This document shows positions 17,538-26,338 of a stretch of DNA of 44,837 nucleotides, piece by piece. The position numbers and the translations under genes are program-made. Positions within the stretch are counted from its first letter, which is position 1; each line of letters starts with the position of its first letter. Source of the stretch: JANSWO01 sp964351875 (lineage in GTDB: Bacteria; Pseudomonadota; Gammaproteobacteria; Pseudomonadales; Azotimanducaceae); contig CAYGQC010000011.1 of NCBI GenBank assembly GCA_964351875.1, positions 1 through 44,837 of the forward strand, given 5' to 3'. The notes below the pieces were generated by a model that did not search any database, was not told the DNA's origin, and saw only the letters and a program-made list of their open reading frames with translations.

Positions 17538-18236
17538 TCAGGTGAGCGGCGCGTAGATATCGAAGCGTACCGAGCGACCCTTCACGCTGCCGACCGGTGA
17601 CCCCAGGACAGGGTCTCGAGCGCGCCGCTTGAGCACGGTGCGACGGGTGCACGCTCGCTGGCCAGCCGCGAGCCAGTCAGTGAGGTCCGCGCTGTCCGAT
17701 GTGTCGCCCGCAAGTGCCACCAGATACTGCAGGCGCTTGTTCGGTAGTGCGCGCTTGTTGCGCTCGGGGAACATCGGATCCAGGTAGACAACATCCCAGC
17801 TTCGGGAAAGCTGGTCTCGTCCATCACCGCAAATCGTGTCGAACGTCGGGACGGCCCGCCTGGCGAGGTCATCCAGCAGACAGTAAATGCCAGGGTGGCG
17901 CTCAACGGCTGTGACCCGACCGCCGTGATGGGCCATTAACGCGCTGTCGACGCCATACCCAGCCGTCATATCCAACACTGAACTGTCGCGAACGTCACCG
18001 ACCGCGCGCATGAGGTCCGATCGGCCTCGGCGACGTTGTGCCAGTGCAGACTCGTCGATGCAGACGCCGTGAGCATCCCCAACGTGTAGCAACTCCAGAT
18101 GTCCGTCCCGGGCGCACAGATAGAGCGAATCCGCGCCATCGCGCGGTTGCTCGTCAACAATGCTCACCAGCGAGCCGTAACGGCTCACCACAGCCGCACT
18201 GCGCTCGTTGTCCTGCTCGGCCAACCAGAGCTTCAC
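17538..18236 (-). CDS. rsmJ: 16S rRNA (guanine-1516-N2)-methyltransferase
   Basis: About 232 residues with the GTG start at 18234-18236 (E. coli 250). SAM-binding DMTAGYGVDSALMAHHGGRV is followed by VERHP and DDLARR; the catalytic region is VVYLDPMFPERNKRAL. The C-terminus VLKRRARDP...KGRSVRFDIYAPL matches RsmJ. The open frame continues upstream to 18551, but that part has no RsmJ homology and shares its DNA with another candidate ORF, so the shorter start is preferred. Convergent with plsB, 25 bp apart. Confidence 0.88.
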   Translation of the reverse strand: MKLWLAEQDNERSAAVVSRYGSLVSIVDEQPRDGADSLYLCARDGHLELLHVGDAHGVCIDESALAQRRRGRSDLMRAVGDVRDSSVLDMTAGYGVDSALMAHHGGRVTAVERHPGIYCLLDDLARRAVPTFDTICGDGRDQLSRSWDVVYLDPMFPERNKRALPNKRLQYLVALAGDTSDSADLTDWLAAGQRACTRRTVLKRRARDPVLGSPVGSVKGRSVRFDIYAPLT

Positions 18237-18273
18237 GAGATACGCTCTGCTGGCCGTAGCGGCGCAAACGGAT

Positions 18274-18555
18274 TCAGGCGAACGTATCGATATGGCGAGG
18301 CAAAACTGCCCCGGGAGATGCGCTGTCCTGGTAGACGAGCATGGCGAGCGTGGTGTTGTGCGCCCTCGGTCCCAGGCGATGAACAGAGCCCGGTGCTGGC
18401 TCGAAGGCATAGCCGCCAGCGGCGGATGAACCGGCATTGACGCCAGCGCGCGCGGCCTCCGGTGCGACCTCGTTGGTTCTGCCACGAGCGCGCGGAGCTG
18501 TCGCTGACGGAAGGACAGCTCGATTTGACGACCATGATGAGGAAAGCGCATCCAT
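18274..18555 (-). CDS. Hypothetical protein, doubtful (93 aa)
   Basis: This frame lies between tsaB and rsmJ. Its codon use (many GTC, GCC, CTC, GAG) looks more like a gene than the other two minus-strand frames, both of which are also open. The peptide starts MDALSSSWSSNRAVLPSA and ends LVYQDSASPGAVLPRHIDTFA. No domain, signal peptide or clear ribosome binding site is seen. A competing frame would start with an ATG overlapping the tsaB stop (ATGA at 18598-18601). The true gene here may be frameshifted or absent. Confidence 0.3.
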   Translation of the reverse strand: MDALSSSWSSNRAVLPSATAPRARGRTNEVAPEAARAGVNAGSSAAGGYAFEPAPGSVHRLGPRAHNTTLAMLVYQDSASPGAVLPRHIDTFA

Positions 18556-18597
18556 GCTTAAAGGAGCCTAGCAAGAGTCGAGCGATGCGCCAGTTGG

Positions 18598-19487
18598 TCA
18601 TTGCCCTGCGAATCGCCATGGATGATCGCCGCCATCCGAACCACCCACATAGACCGGTAGCCCGCTGGTTGAACCTGCAGCCTCGAAGTGCGCTGCAAAG
18701 CGCGGATCGGCGAACATTCGCACCAACGTTTCGGCAACCGGCGCAGCTCCACAGGCACTGGTATCGACGGACTCGGGGATTTCCCAGGGCCACTCATCGC
18801 CAACCAGGCACCAGCGATCAGGAGGCANNNNNNNNNNNNNNNNNNNNNNNNNNNNNNNNNNNNNNNNNNNNNNNNNNNNNNNNNNNNNNNNNNNNNNNNN
18901 NNNNNNNNNNNNNNNNNNNNNNNNNNNTCGGGGATTTCCCAGGGCCACTCATCGCCAACCAGGCACCAGCGATCAGGAGGCACGCTCCCGGCAATCTCCG
19001 AAGCCGGCTCAATGGTCAGCGTTGGCAGCTCGGGAGGGTTGGTCACCAGCCGTGGCGGCAGAAGCTCTTTCGCCAGATCAGCCTCGATGCGATAAGCCGC
19101 AAGATAGTACGCGTCCTTGCGAGAACGGCGAAGCGCGAGGAACGAAGCATGCTTGCCGAGCGCGCTACCGCTGCTTGCCTGAGCTGTGAGCGCGAGCAGC
19201 GAGTTGACGGAGAACAATTGGGCATCGCTTGCCAGCGCGATGGCCATGGCCGCAGACGCCGCGATGCGCACACCGGTAAAAGAGCCGGGCCCGGCGGAAT
19301 ACAGGACGGTATCGATACGTTTAGGCTCAATTGCGGCTTGTCGGCAAAGCCCATCGATCATCCCGAGCAGGTGCTCGTTGTGCGTGCGCCCAAGGGCCCG
19401 TGTATCCTCGATAACCGCACCAGCAACTGCCAGTGCTACAGAACAGGTAGCAGTGCTGGTTTCAATGGCTAGACAGACTGACGGCAT
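18598..19487 (-). CDS. tsaB: tRNA threonylcarbamoyladenosine biosynthesis protein TsaB (contains assembly gap)
   Basis: ASKHA-fold partner of TsaD in the t6A37 tRNA-modification complex. The N-terminus PSVCLAIETSTATCSVAL, RTHNEHLLGMID and SAGPGSFTGVRI are diagnostic. The gene is interrupted by 100 Ns flanked by a perfect 55-bp direct repeat. Removing the Ns and one repeat copy (155 bp) restores one continuous frame of 245 codons including the stop, giving a 244-residue protein ending VGGSDGGDHPWRFAGQ. As printed, the two sides are in different frames. The ATG at 19485-19487 is chosen; a TTG two codons upstream is possible. Divergent from moeA. Confidence 0.9.
18773..18982. repeat. 55-bp perfect direct repeat flanking 100 Ns (assembly artefact)
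   Basis: Bases 18773-18827 and 18928-18982 are identical, separated by exactly 100 Ns (18828-18927), a common placeholder for a gap of unknown size. The 55-base overlap is a typical de Bruijn k-mer length. It is best read as two contig ends that overlap and should be merged, not as a biological repeat. Confidence 0.92.
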
Positions 19488-19555
19488 GTTCAACTCTCAA
19501 TGGATAACCCGCATTCGACATTGGGAAACATCAAACGGCTGGACAGGCAAAACCG

Positions 19556-20818
19556 ATGACGGGCAATAACAAACGCGAGCCTTTGCTTCCGATTGAGATA
19601 GCCAATGAGCGACTGGCGCAAACGCTCGCTCCCAAAACGACCCAGAGTCGGTTGCCACTGGAGCGATGCCTTGGGCGAGTGTGCGCCAATGATATTCACG
19701 CACCCGCTGACGTACCAGCGTTCAACGCATCTGCAATGGATGGCTATGCGGTTCGCACGGCCGATTTGCAGTCGCGCGATACCCTTGTCGTAGCCGGTGC
19801 GTCACTCGCTGGCCACCCCTTTCAAGGGTCTATTGCTGCCGGCGAAGCGCTACGAGTATTCACTGGCGCGGTGATCCCTCCCGAGCTCGATACGGTGGTT
19901 ATTCAGGAGAACGTGACCGCCGTTGATGGTGCAATCAGCACAACTGCGCCACCAAACATCGGCGCGAATATACGCCTTTCGGGCAACGATATCGGCGCCG
20001 GGGGTTGTCTCATCCGCGCGGGCCAGAGGCTGACCGCGTTCGATCTCGGCATGGCTCGTAGTTGCGGCTTTACAGAGCTACCTGTGTTCGATGCTGTTCG
20101 GGTGGCGATGTTCTCCACTGGCGACGAGCTGCGCTCGCCCCCGGACACGCTACTCCCGGGTCAGATCTTTGATTCGAATCGGTTGATGATCGAACAGCTT
20201 CTAGCGTGCTCATCGATCGACTTTACCGACGCAGGCGTCCTACCTGACGAACCTGCCGCGATACGAAAGTCACTGAGTGAGCTGTCACTTGCACACGACG
20301 TCATCGTAACGAGTGGCGGCGTGTCTGTCGGAGACGCCGACTTTGTCCGAGGCGCGCTGGAAGCTGTTGGAGAGATCACGTTCTACAGACTCAATCTGAA
20401 GCCCGGCAAACCGCTCGCGGTAGGCCGCATATCCCGAGCAGACGGCTCCTTTAGCGAGTTTTTCGGTCTGCCTGGCAATCCGGTTTCGACGCTGGTCACC
20501 GCCCTTCTCGTCTTGATGCCTGCCCTGGAGCGGATCTCAGGGGCCAATCCACCGCGGCAGATGATTCCCAGCATAGCTCGAGTGTCCGAGCGCTTCGCTC
20601 ACCGCCCAGGACGCGAAGAGTTTCAGCGTGGCGTTCTTCGCATGAGCGCTGCTGGCGACCTGACGATCTCGCCCAGCGGGGATCAGGGCTCAAATCGAAT
20701 TATGAGTTTTGTCCAGGCCAACGCACTCGTGCGGATACCCGCCGACCACGAATCGCTGGAAGTTGGTGATCAGGCGCAGGTCTTCGAGCTGACTGCCCTG
20801 GCCAACCGGCTGCGCTAG
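19556..20818 (+). CDS. moeA: Molybdopterin molybdenumtransferase
   Basis: 420 residues (E. coli MoeA 411). It inserts molybdate into adenylylated molybdopterin. Visible: PAFNASAMDGYAVR near residue 55, FTGAVIPPELDTVVIQE, the MoaB/Mog-like domain with STGDEL and TSGGVSVGDADFVR, and FGLPGNPVSTLVT; a C-terminal beta-barrel domain IV follows. Starts at ATG 19556, divergent from tsaB. No other molybdenum cofactor genes are nearby. It shares a bidirectional terminator with the downstream convergent gene. Confidence 0.95.
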   Translation: MTGNNKREPLLPIEIANERLAQTLAPKTTQSRLPLERCLGRVCANDIHAPADVPAFNASAMDGYAVRTADLQSRDTLVVAGASLAGHPFQGSIAAGEALRVFTGAVIPPELDTVVIQENVTAVDGAISTTAPPNIGANIRLSGNDIGAGGCLIRAGQRLTAFDLGMARSCGFTELPVFDAVRVAMFSTGDELRSPPDTLLPGQIFDSNRLMIEQLLACSSIDFTDAGVLPDEPAAIRKSLSELSLAHDVIVTSGGVSVGDADFVRGALEAVGEITFYRLNLKPGKPLAVGRISRADGSFSEFFGLPGNPVSTLVTALLVLMPALERISGANPPRQMIPSIARVSERFAHRPGREEFQRGVLRMSAAGDLTISPSGDQGSNRIMSFVQANALVRIPADHESLEVGDQAQVFELTALANRLR

Positions 20819-20858
20819 GCGCGCCTGGCTGATCTCCTTTGGGCTTCTGCGAGCAATA

Positions 20859-20888
20859 AAAAGCCCGCCTCTTTGGAGGCGGGCTTTT
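20859..20888. terminator. Bidirectional intrinsic terminator between moeA and the Ala/Lys-rich gene
   Basis: GCCCGCCTC (20863-20871) pairs with GAGGCGGGC (20876-20884) around a TTTG loop. It is preceded by an A run and followed by TTTT, so it can terminate transcription from either side. The placement between two convergent stops fits. Confidence 0.9.
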
Positions 20889-20934
20889 GAAGGCTCGGTA
20901 CGACTGACCGAGCCATGAGCAGATAAAGGCAGAA

Positions 20935-21856
20935 CTACTTTTTAGCTCTACGCTTTCGCTTCGTGGGTGTTGTCAGGGCCTTGATACGCTTCGCCGCTGT
21001 GGTTTCGCGCTTCTTAGCCGTACGTGAGGCCGCTTTCATAAGCTTGCCACGCAGGGCGCTCTCGAACTTCTCGACGGAAGTGGACACTTTCCTTTCCACC
21101 GTCGCAGCCGCTTTCGCGTTCGCCGCTTCGAGGCCGCTGCGGATCGATTCGACGCGAGCGTTGAGGGTGACCTCGCGCTCTAGCTGGATGACGCGAGCTT
21201 TGGCCGAACGCGCACGTTCACGCACTTTTGCCAGGCGAGCATTGATACGGCTAACCGCCGCGCGCGCCCTCTTAGCAGCCGCCTTGTCACCTTTGGTAGC
21301 ACTACGCTTAGCCTTGTTACGGGCGATACGAGAGGCTCGTTGGGCCTTCGCCAAGGCTCGACGCTCTGCCGTCAGCTTCGCATCGGAGGTTTTTGCAGCA
21401 CCTCGAGCGCGATCCAAAGCTGGGGAAGTTGGTGCTTGTGCACCGGCGTCAGCCTTGGCTACGGGCTTTTTTACGGTGCGTTTTCCGGCTGCCTTCTTCT
21501 TGGCAGTGGTCTTACGCTTCGCGGGAGCTTTCTTGCTAGCGGTCTTTTTAGCTGCTGCTTTGCGCTTGGCAGGAGCTTTCTTCTTGGCAGCGGCCTTCTT
21601 CTTGGCGGGGGCTTTCTTATTGTATGCTGCTTTACGCTTAGCAGGTGCTTACTATGCAGCAGAAGGCTTTGAGGCAGNNNNNNNNNNTTGCTGGTGCTTT
21701 CTTTGCTACTGCTTTCTTTGCTACTGCTTTCTTTGCTACTGCTTTCTTTGCTACTGCTTTCTTCGCAGGTGCTTTGCGCTTGGCTGGTGCCTTACGCTTT
21801 GCAGCGGCCTTCTTCTTGGCCGGCGCTTTCTTAGCTTTGCTGGCGGCTCGTGCCAT
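20935..21856 (-). CDS. Ala/Lys-rich histone-H1-like protein (gapped)
   Basis: The start MARAASKAKKAPAKKKAA leads into KKAVA repeats (residues about 31-53), then the 10-N gap, then more Lys/Ala/Pro sequence (KKAPAKRK units), then a C-terminal segment of about 160 residues rich in Ala, Arg, Lys and Glu that is probably a long coiled coil and ends TPTKRKRRAKK. Such proteins resemble the DNA-binding tail of AlgP and eukaryotic H1 and probably bind DNA. As printed, the two sides of the gap are in different frames, and TAG TAA (21649-21654) sit in the downstream frame close to the gap. Both are best explained by poor contig-end sequence in a repeat. The intact protein is probably about 300 residues. 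Confidence 0.65.
21678..21687. other. 10-N scaffold gap inside a repetitive gene
   Basis: The gap falls in the Lys/Ala-repeat region of the histone-like gene, a place where short reads fail. The printed gap length does not join the reading frames, so its size should not be taken literally. Confidence 0.95.
21696..21755. repeat. Tandem repeat, four perfect 15-bp units
   Basis: GCTTTCTTTGCTACT is repeated four times without error, followed by a diverged fifth unit. On the coding (minus) strand each unit encodes five residues of the Lys-Lys-Ala-Val-Ala series. Slippage here would change protein length in steps of five residues without a frameshift. Confidence 0.95.
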
Positions 21857-22107
21857 AGGGTTCTCCTCGGCGGTTGATCGATATCAGCAAACGCGAACGT
21901 TTAGCTGCTTCATTTTCTTCCGACTGCGTTACCCATCAACCGACATCATCAGGCACTAAGGCGTGAGCCGTGAACGTCACTGAGATCTACGTTTGAGAAG
22001 ATCATTGCGACGACACTGTGTGTTGAATATCGACACTGCGTTCTGCAACCGGTGTCTAGCGAACGAATAATAGTAGAAAGTTGGGAAATTGTGCAGTTAT
22101 CTGCTAG

Positions 22108-22761
22108 TTATTCCACAGACTGCAATGAGGACAAAATGTCAGCCTTCACGGCATCTACGGCCTGTTGGCCGTCGACGCTGACATAGGCTACGCGCTGCTT
22201 GCCTGTCGCGTTTTGATAGAAAGAAACCAGGGGCGCAGTCTGTTTGTGGTAAACCGACAAACGATCGCGCACCGTTTCCTCACGATCATCCTCGCGCTGA
22301 AGCAGAGCTTCACCGGTCTCATCGTCGTGGCCATCAGTTTTCGGTGGATTGTAAGAAACGTGATAAACACGGCCAGATCCGGGGTGAACTCGGCGGCCGC
22401 TCATGCGATCAACAATGATCTCATCAGGCACCTGAATCTCGACAACCGCGTCTATTTCCACGCCTGCATCGACCATTGCGGTTGCCTGAGGAATTGTGCG
22501 CGGGAAACCATCAAACAGAAAACCGTTAGCGCAGTCGGCTTCCTGGATACGAGCTTCAACGAGTTCGATGATGATCTCATCACTGACAAGCGCACCCGAG
22601 TCCATCACAGCTTTGACGCGCAGGCCAAGCTCGGAACCTGCCTTCACCGCGGCTCGCAGCATGTCACCGGTTGATATCTGAGGAATGCCGTAGGCTTCGC
22701 AGACAAACTGGGCCTGGGTGCCTTTGCCCGCTCCGGGCGGGCCGAGAAGTATCAGTCGCAC
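22108..22761 (-). CDS. adk: Adenylate kinase
   Basis: 217 residues (E. coli 214). It interconverts AMP, ADP and ATP. The P-loop GPPGAGKGTQ is at residues 7-16, the AMP site STGDMLRAAV follows, then FLFDGFPRTIPQA, and the LID domain spans GRRVHPGSGRVYHVSYNPPK. This is the non-zinc LID form (His/Ser/Asp rather than four Cys), as in enterics. It lies downstream of relA with about 200 bp between, so it probably has its own promoter. Confidence 0.97.
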   Translation of the reverse strand: MRLILLGPPGAGKGTQAQFVCEAYGIPQISTGDMLRAAVKAGSELGLRVKAVMDSGALVSDEIIIELVEARIQEADCANGFLFDGFPRTIPQATAMVDAGVEIDAVVEIQVPDEIIVDRMSGRRVHPGSGRVYHVSYNPPKTDGHDDETGEALLQREDDREETVRDRLSVYHKQTAPLVSFYQNATGKQRVAYVSVDGQQAVDAVKADILSSLQSVE

Positions 22762-22967
22762 GTTGTCGTCTCACTTGAATAACTTGGTTCGCGCGGCATT
22801 CTACGCAACCGACCAGATGGCAACCACAGCTAGATGACGCTGTTTTCAAGGCTTGCAGCGACGCGCTATCCCTGTGACAGGCTACTCAATACAGGCTAGT
22901 TGTTATCGACGTTGTCTGCGCTGCAGAAATCGACACGTCCGATCACGCAGAAAACCCGGGTGAACGA

Positions 22968-24899
22968 TCACGCGCGCTCGACTCGCTCGATCATCGACAA
23001 CTCGAACAGAGCCGAGACGCAGGCGACCAACGCTGCCGCGGAATCCAAGCGCACAGTCATGTTCATCTCCACAACACCTTCAATGGTAGTGGCCTCTGTG
23101 CGCACGACCTCTGCACCACTGGCATGCAGCGCCTGGATTACCTCCGACACCAGACCACGACGATCTCGACAAACGATTAGCAGGGTTTCGACGTCGCGTA
23201 CGGGGTTGTCTGCTTGAACTCTGGATTGCAGCAGCCTGGACAACTCATCGCTGCCTGAAGCTAGCGCCGCGAGCGTGAATTGCGCGCTGTTCTCGCCGCC
23301 CTGCCCGCTCTTGCCGCTCAGCCAGTGCTTGACACGGTCTCCGTCGAGACCGAGCGCCTCCGCAATCCGTACAATCTGAGAATCCAGCAACTCAGGATGG
23401 CTACTGGCTTCTCGCCAGAACAGATTGATCTTCGCCCGAGCTCGAGCAGTACGTACAAAGCCAGTGTCCGCATCGAGCCAGTTAGGCAGGGGCTGGGCAT
23501 TCTGGCCGGTCACGATCTCAACAACTTGACCGTTGGCAAGCCGCGTGTTCAATGGCACAGGACGCCCATTGACGAGTGCGCCCCGACATCGGTGACCGAC
23601 GTCAGTGTGTATGCGATACGCAAAATCAACCGGCGTAGCGCCCGCTTTGAGATCCACTACGTGACCCTTAGGCGTGCGTACGTAGATCCTTTCGGTTTCG
23701 AGCGCTACGCGTAGCGACTCGCCTAGCGACTCGAGTCCACCCGCTTCTTCCTGCAGCTCCAATACCTGGCGCAGCCAATTCAGTTTGTCGGTGATGCCGT
23801 CATCATCATCGGTGCCAGGGCGCTTGTAGTGCCAGTGCGCACAGACACCCAGCTCTGCCTCTGCGTGCATCTCTGCAGTTCGAATCTGCACCTCTAAAGG
23901 CGTTCCCTGCGCCAGCATCACAGCCGTATGCAGCGATTGGTAACCGTTTTCCTTGGGATTCGCTATGTAGTCGTCAAACTCGTGCTCGATGTGCCGCCAC
24001 TGGCCATGAATGAGGCCCAGCGCGAAATAGCAATCCTTGACGGTGGGCACAACAATCCGGACGGCCTGCACGTCGAGTACGTCGTCAAAATCCACGCCTT
24101 TGGACGCCATCTTCCGCCAGATGCTATAGATGTGCTTGGCCCGGCCGGACACCTGTGCATCGATCCCGGATTCCCGGCAAAGCGAATCCAGCCGCTCCAC
24201 GAGCTGCCGAATCTGCGCCTCTCGCTCTTCCCGACGCCCCGCCAGCCGCTGCGCGATTGCCCGGTATTCATCTTCGTGCAGATAACGTAGCGACAGGTCT
24301 TCTAGTGCCCACTTCACCTGAGCCATACCAAGGCGATGGGCTAAGGGCGCAAATATTTGCTGCGCTTCAAGCGCGATTCTGCGTCGGCGATCATCCGTCG
24401 CGTGCAGCGCGTTGCGCAATGCCAGCACTCGCTCTGCGAGTTTCAGCACGGCGGCGCGGACATCGTCAATCATCGATATGAGCATGCGGCGAACGTTTGC
24501 GGCCTGATCGCGGCGTTGACTGCTCAGCAACTTCGGGTCATCTAGTTCCAGAATGCTCACGCGAGACATATCGATCATGGCGTCCACCAGTGCGCGCACA
24601 GCAGGACCAAATTCGCGTTCGATCAGGCGGCTGTCCGCCAGGTTGTCGCGGACTGTGCGATAGCAGAGCCCGGCGATGACGGACTGCGTGTCGAGGTTTA
24701 GTTCGGACGCAAATCTGGCCAGAGCGAGCCCTTGATCGAGCGCTTGCTGGCGCACGCCGGAGCGTTGCAGAAAGTCGTAAGCAGCACGGATGCGATCGAT
24801 CTCCAGGCCGTGCTCAGACTCACGCAGCTCGATCAACCAGGCCGCAATATCGACCGGCTGATCCGCTTTCGTGGAAACCACCGCATTCAACTTGACCAT
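22968..24899 (-). CDS. relA: GTP pyrophosphokinase RelA, short form without zinc-finger domain
   Basis: 643 residues (E. coli 744). It makes (p)ppGpp from GTP/GDP and ATP on stalled ribosomes. The N-terminal HD domain is degenerate (no HD pair), so hydrolysis is not expected. The synthetase domain has GRAKHIYSIWRKM, EFDDYIANPKENGYQSLHT (the EXDD form of monofunctional RelA) and VQIRTAEMHAEAELG. The TGS domain begins near IYVRTPKGHVVDLKAGATPV. After TGS only about 95 residues precede the C-terminal ACT/RRM domain (LLIVCRDRRGLVSEVIQALH), against roughly 190 in E. coli. The CCxPxPGD zinc-finger motif is absent. The rlmD-relA order is usual; the gap between them is 65 bp. Confidence 0.93.
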   Translation of the reverse strand: MVKLNAVVSTKADQPVDIAAWLIELRESEHGLEIDRIRAAYDFLQRSGVRQQALDQGLALARFASELNLDTQSVIAGLCYRTVRDNLADSRLIEREFGPAVRALVDAMIDMSRVSILELDDPKLLSSQRRDQAANVRRMLISMIDDVRAAVLKLAERVLALRNALHATDDRRRRIALEAQQIFAPLAHRLGMAQVKWALEDLSLRYLHEDEYRAIAQRLAGRREEREAQIRQLVERLDSLCRESGIDAQVSGRAKHIYSIWRKMASKGVDFDDVLDVQAVRIVVPTVKDCYFALGLIHGQWRHIEHEFDDYIANPKENGYQSLHTAVMLAQGTPLEVQIRTAEMHAEAELGVCAHWHYKRPGTDDDDGITDKLNWLRQVLELQEEAGGLESLGESLRVALETERIYVRTPKGHVVDLKAGATPVDFAYRIHTDVGHRCRGALVNGRPVPLNTRLANGQVVEIVTGQNAQPLPNWLDADTGFVRTARARAKINLFWREASSHPELLDSQIVRIAEALGLDGDRVKHWLSGKSGQGGENSAQFTLAALASGSDELSRLLQSRVQADNPVRDVETLLIVCRDRRGLVSEVIQALHASGAEVVRTEATTIEGVVEMNMTVRLDSAAALVACVSALFELSMIERVERA

Positions 24900-24964
24900 T
24901 TGCTCAGTCGCTCCCAGCTAGCCAATCACAGATACGCCAGCACACGGTTGTCGTTGAGGTCCTT

Positions 24965-26338
24965 TCACCGCGCACTAAATACCGCCAGCGTTTCAACGTG
25001 AGTCGTGTGCGGAAACATATCGAAAACGCCGACACTGGCAAGATCAAAACCGTTAGCCTTGAGAACCGCAGCGTCTACTGCGAGTGAGGTTGGATTGCAG
25101 GATACATAAACCAGCGTTGACAGATCCCGGCCCAGCCATCGCGCCAGATTTGGCCCCGCACCGGAGCGCGGGGGGTCGAGTAGCAGGCGCTCGCTGGCAC
25201 GAATACGGCCGAGTTGGGCCTCGTAATCCGGGTTCGGCGCTGAATCTGACGACGTTTCGGTATAGAGGTCACTTACCTCAAAGTCAGCCTCGACAGCGTT
25301 GAACCGTGCGTTTTGCCGGGCCTGCTCAATCGCCGCTTGAGAGGCTTCGAGCCCAAGCACATGCGCGCCGCTTCGAGCCAGGGGCAGCGTGAAATTGCCG
25401 ATCCCGCAAAATAGATCCGTCACTGCAAGCCCAGGCGCCAGATCGAGACTGATCAACGCCTCCCGGACGAGCTTTCGATTGATCGCGAGGTTTACCTGGG
25501 TAAACGCGCTGGGATGAAACAACAGGTTCAGGCCAAAGTCCGGATTGGCCAGTGTTAGCAAACCGTCTGAGCGAAAGCCGATCCCGCTGGCAGTCTGCGC
25601 CGACGTCGTCAACGGCTCAACTGTGTCCGGCCCCTTCGACTGCAGCCATATGCGAATGGCGTGGCGATGCTCGAACTCACTGAGGCGTTCCCGGTCAGCC
25701 GTCGTCAGCGGCGCTAAATGCCGAACAATAATCGCAGCGTTTCCGAACACTGAATCGCCTGCGGCGACTTCGAGCTGAGGCACATCCCCGGCAATAGTAA
25801 GAGAGCCGATCAGCTCTGACAGCGCGGGCAGCAAACCCGAGAACGGTTCGGCTAACACAAGACATGCTTGCAGATCGGCAACACGAGACGAAAACGACTC
25901 GCGAAAGCCAACGAACACTCGCTCGCCGATCCTGCGAACGCCAAGCCGCGCCTTGGTGCGGTACCCCATGGCTGGGCCACCCACATCTGCGCGCACCCTT
26001 GCCGGCTGAACGCCTGCAGCGTCCAGTTCCTGGAGCATCCATTGCCGTTTCATCGCAAGTTGAGCAGAACCGTCGATATGGGCCAGCGTGCAACCGCCGC
26101 AGCGCGGGAAATGACCGCATGCCGGATCGATTCGGTCGGTGTTCGCAACTTGCCAGCTCTGCGCTTCGACGAGCGCTTTGCGCCGTTTGACACCAACTGT
26201 GCGCACATCGAGCTGTTCACCCGGCAAGCCGTTCTTGATCTGGACCGGACGCCCCTCAAACTCCGCGACCGCCAGCCCATCCTGACCGAGCTCGCCGGCG
26301 ACGACTGAAAAATGTTGCGGAAACTTATAGCGTGCCAT
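24965..26338 (-). CDS. rlmD: 23S rRNA (uracil-1939-C5)-methyltransferase
   Basis: 457 residues. An N-terminal TRAM domain (QDGLAVAEFEGRPVQIKNGL) is followed by a [4Fe-4S] site, CGHFPRCGGC (CX5CX2C) with a fourth Cys in LQACLVL. The methyltransferase domain has DLFCGIGNFTLPLA for SAM binding, LLLDPPRSGA, and the catalytic Cys in YVSCNPTSLA. The ATG shares one base with the recO stop (TAATG), so the two are coupled. Confidence 0.96.
   Translation of the reverse strand: MARYKFPQHFSVVAGELGQDGLAVAEFEGRPVQIKNGLPGEQLDVRTVGVKRRKALVEAQSWQVANTDRIDPACGHFPRCGGCTLAHIDGSAQLAMKRQWMLQELDAAGVQPARVRADVGGPAMGYRTKARLGVRRIGERVFVGFRESFSSRVADLQACLVLAEPFSGLLPALSELIGSLTIAGDVPQLEVAAGDSVFGNAAIIVRHLAPLTTADRERLSEFEHRHAIRIWLQSKGPDTVEPLTTSAQTASGIGFRSDGLLTLANPDFGLNLLFHPSAFTQVNLAINRKLVREALISLDLAPGLAVTDLFCGIGNFTLPLARSGAHVLGLEASQAAIEQARQNARFNAVEADFEVSDLYTETSSDSAPNPDYEAQLGRIRASERLLLDPPRSGAGPNLARWLGRDLSTLVYVSCNPTSLAVDAAVLKANGFDLASVGVFDMFPHTTHVETLAVFSAR

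Noticed and set aside
18773..18982. Possible duplication or mobile-element target site
   Set aside because: The identical copies flank a 100-N placeholder, and removing one copy restores tsaB; an assembly artefact.
20963..21877. 304-residue plus-strand frame rich in Ala, Phe and Leu
   Set aside because: It is the complement of the Ala/Lys-rich gene; the hydrophobic runs come from reading Lys/Ala codons backwards.
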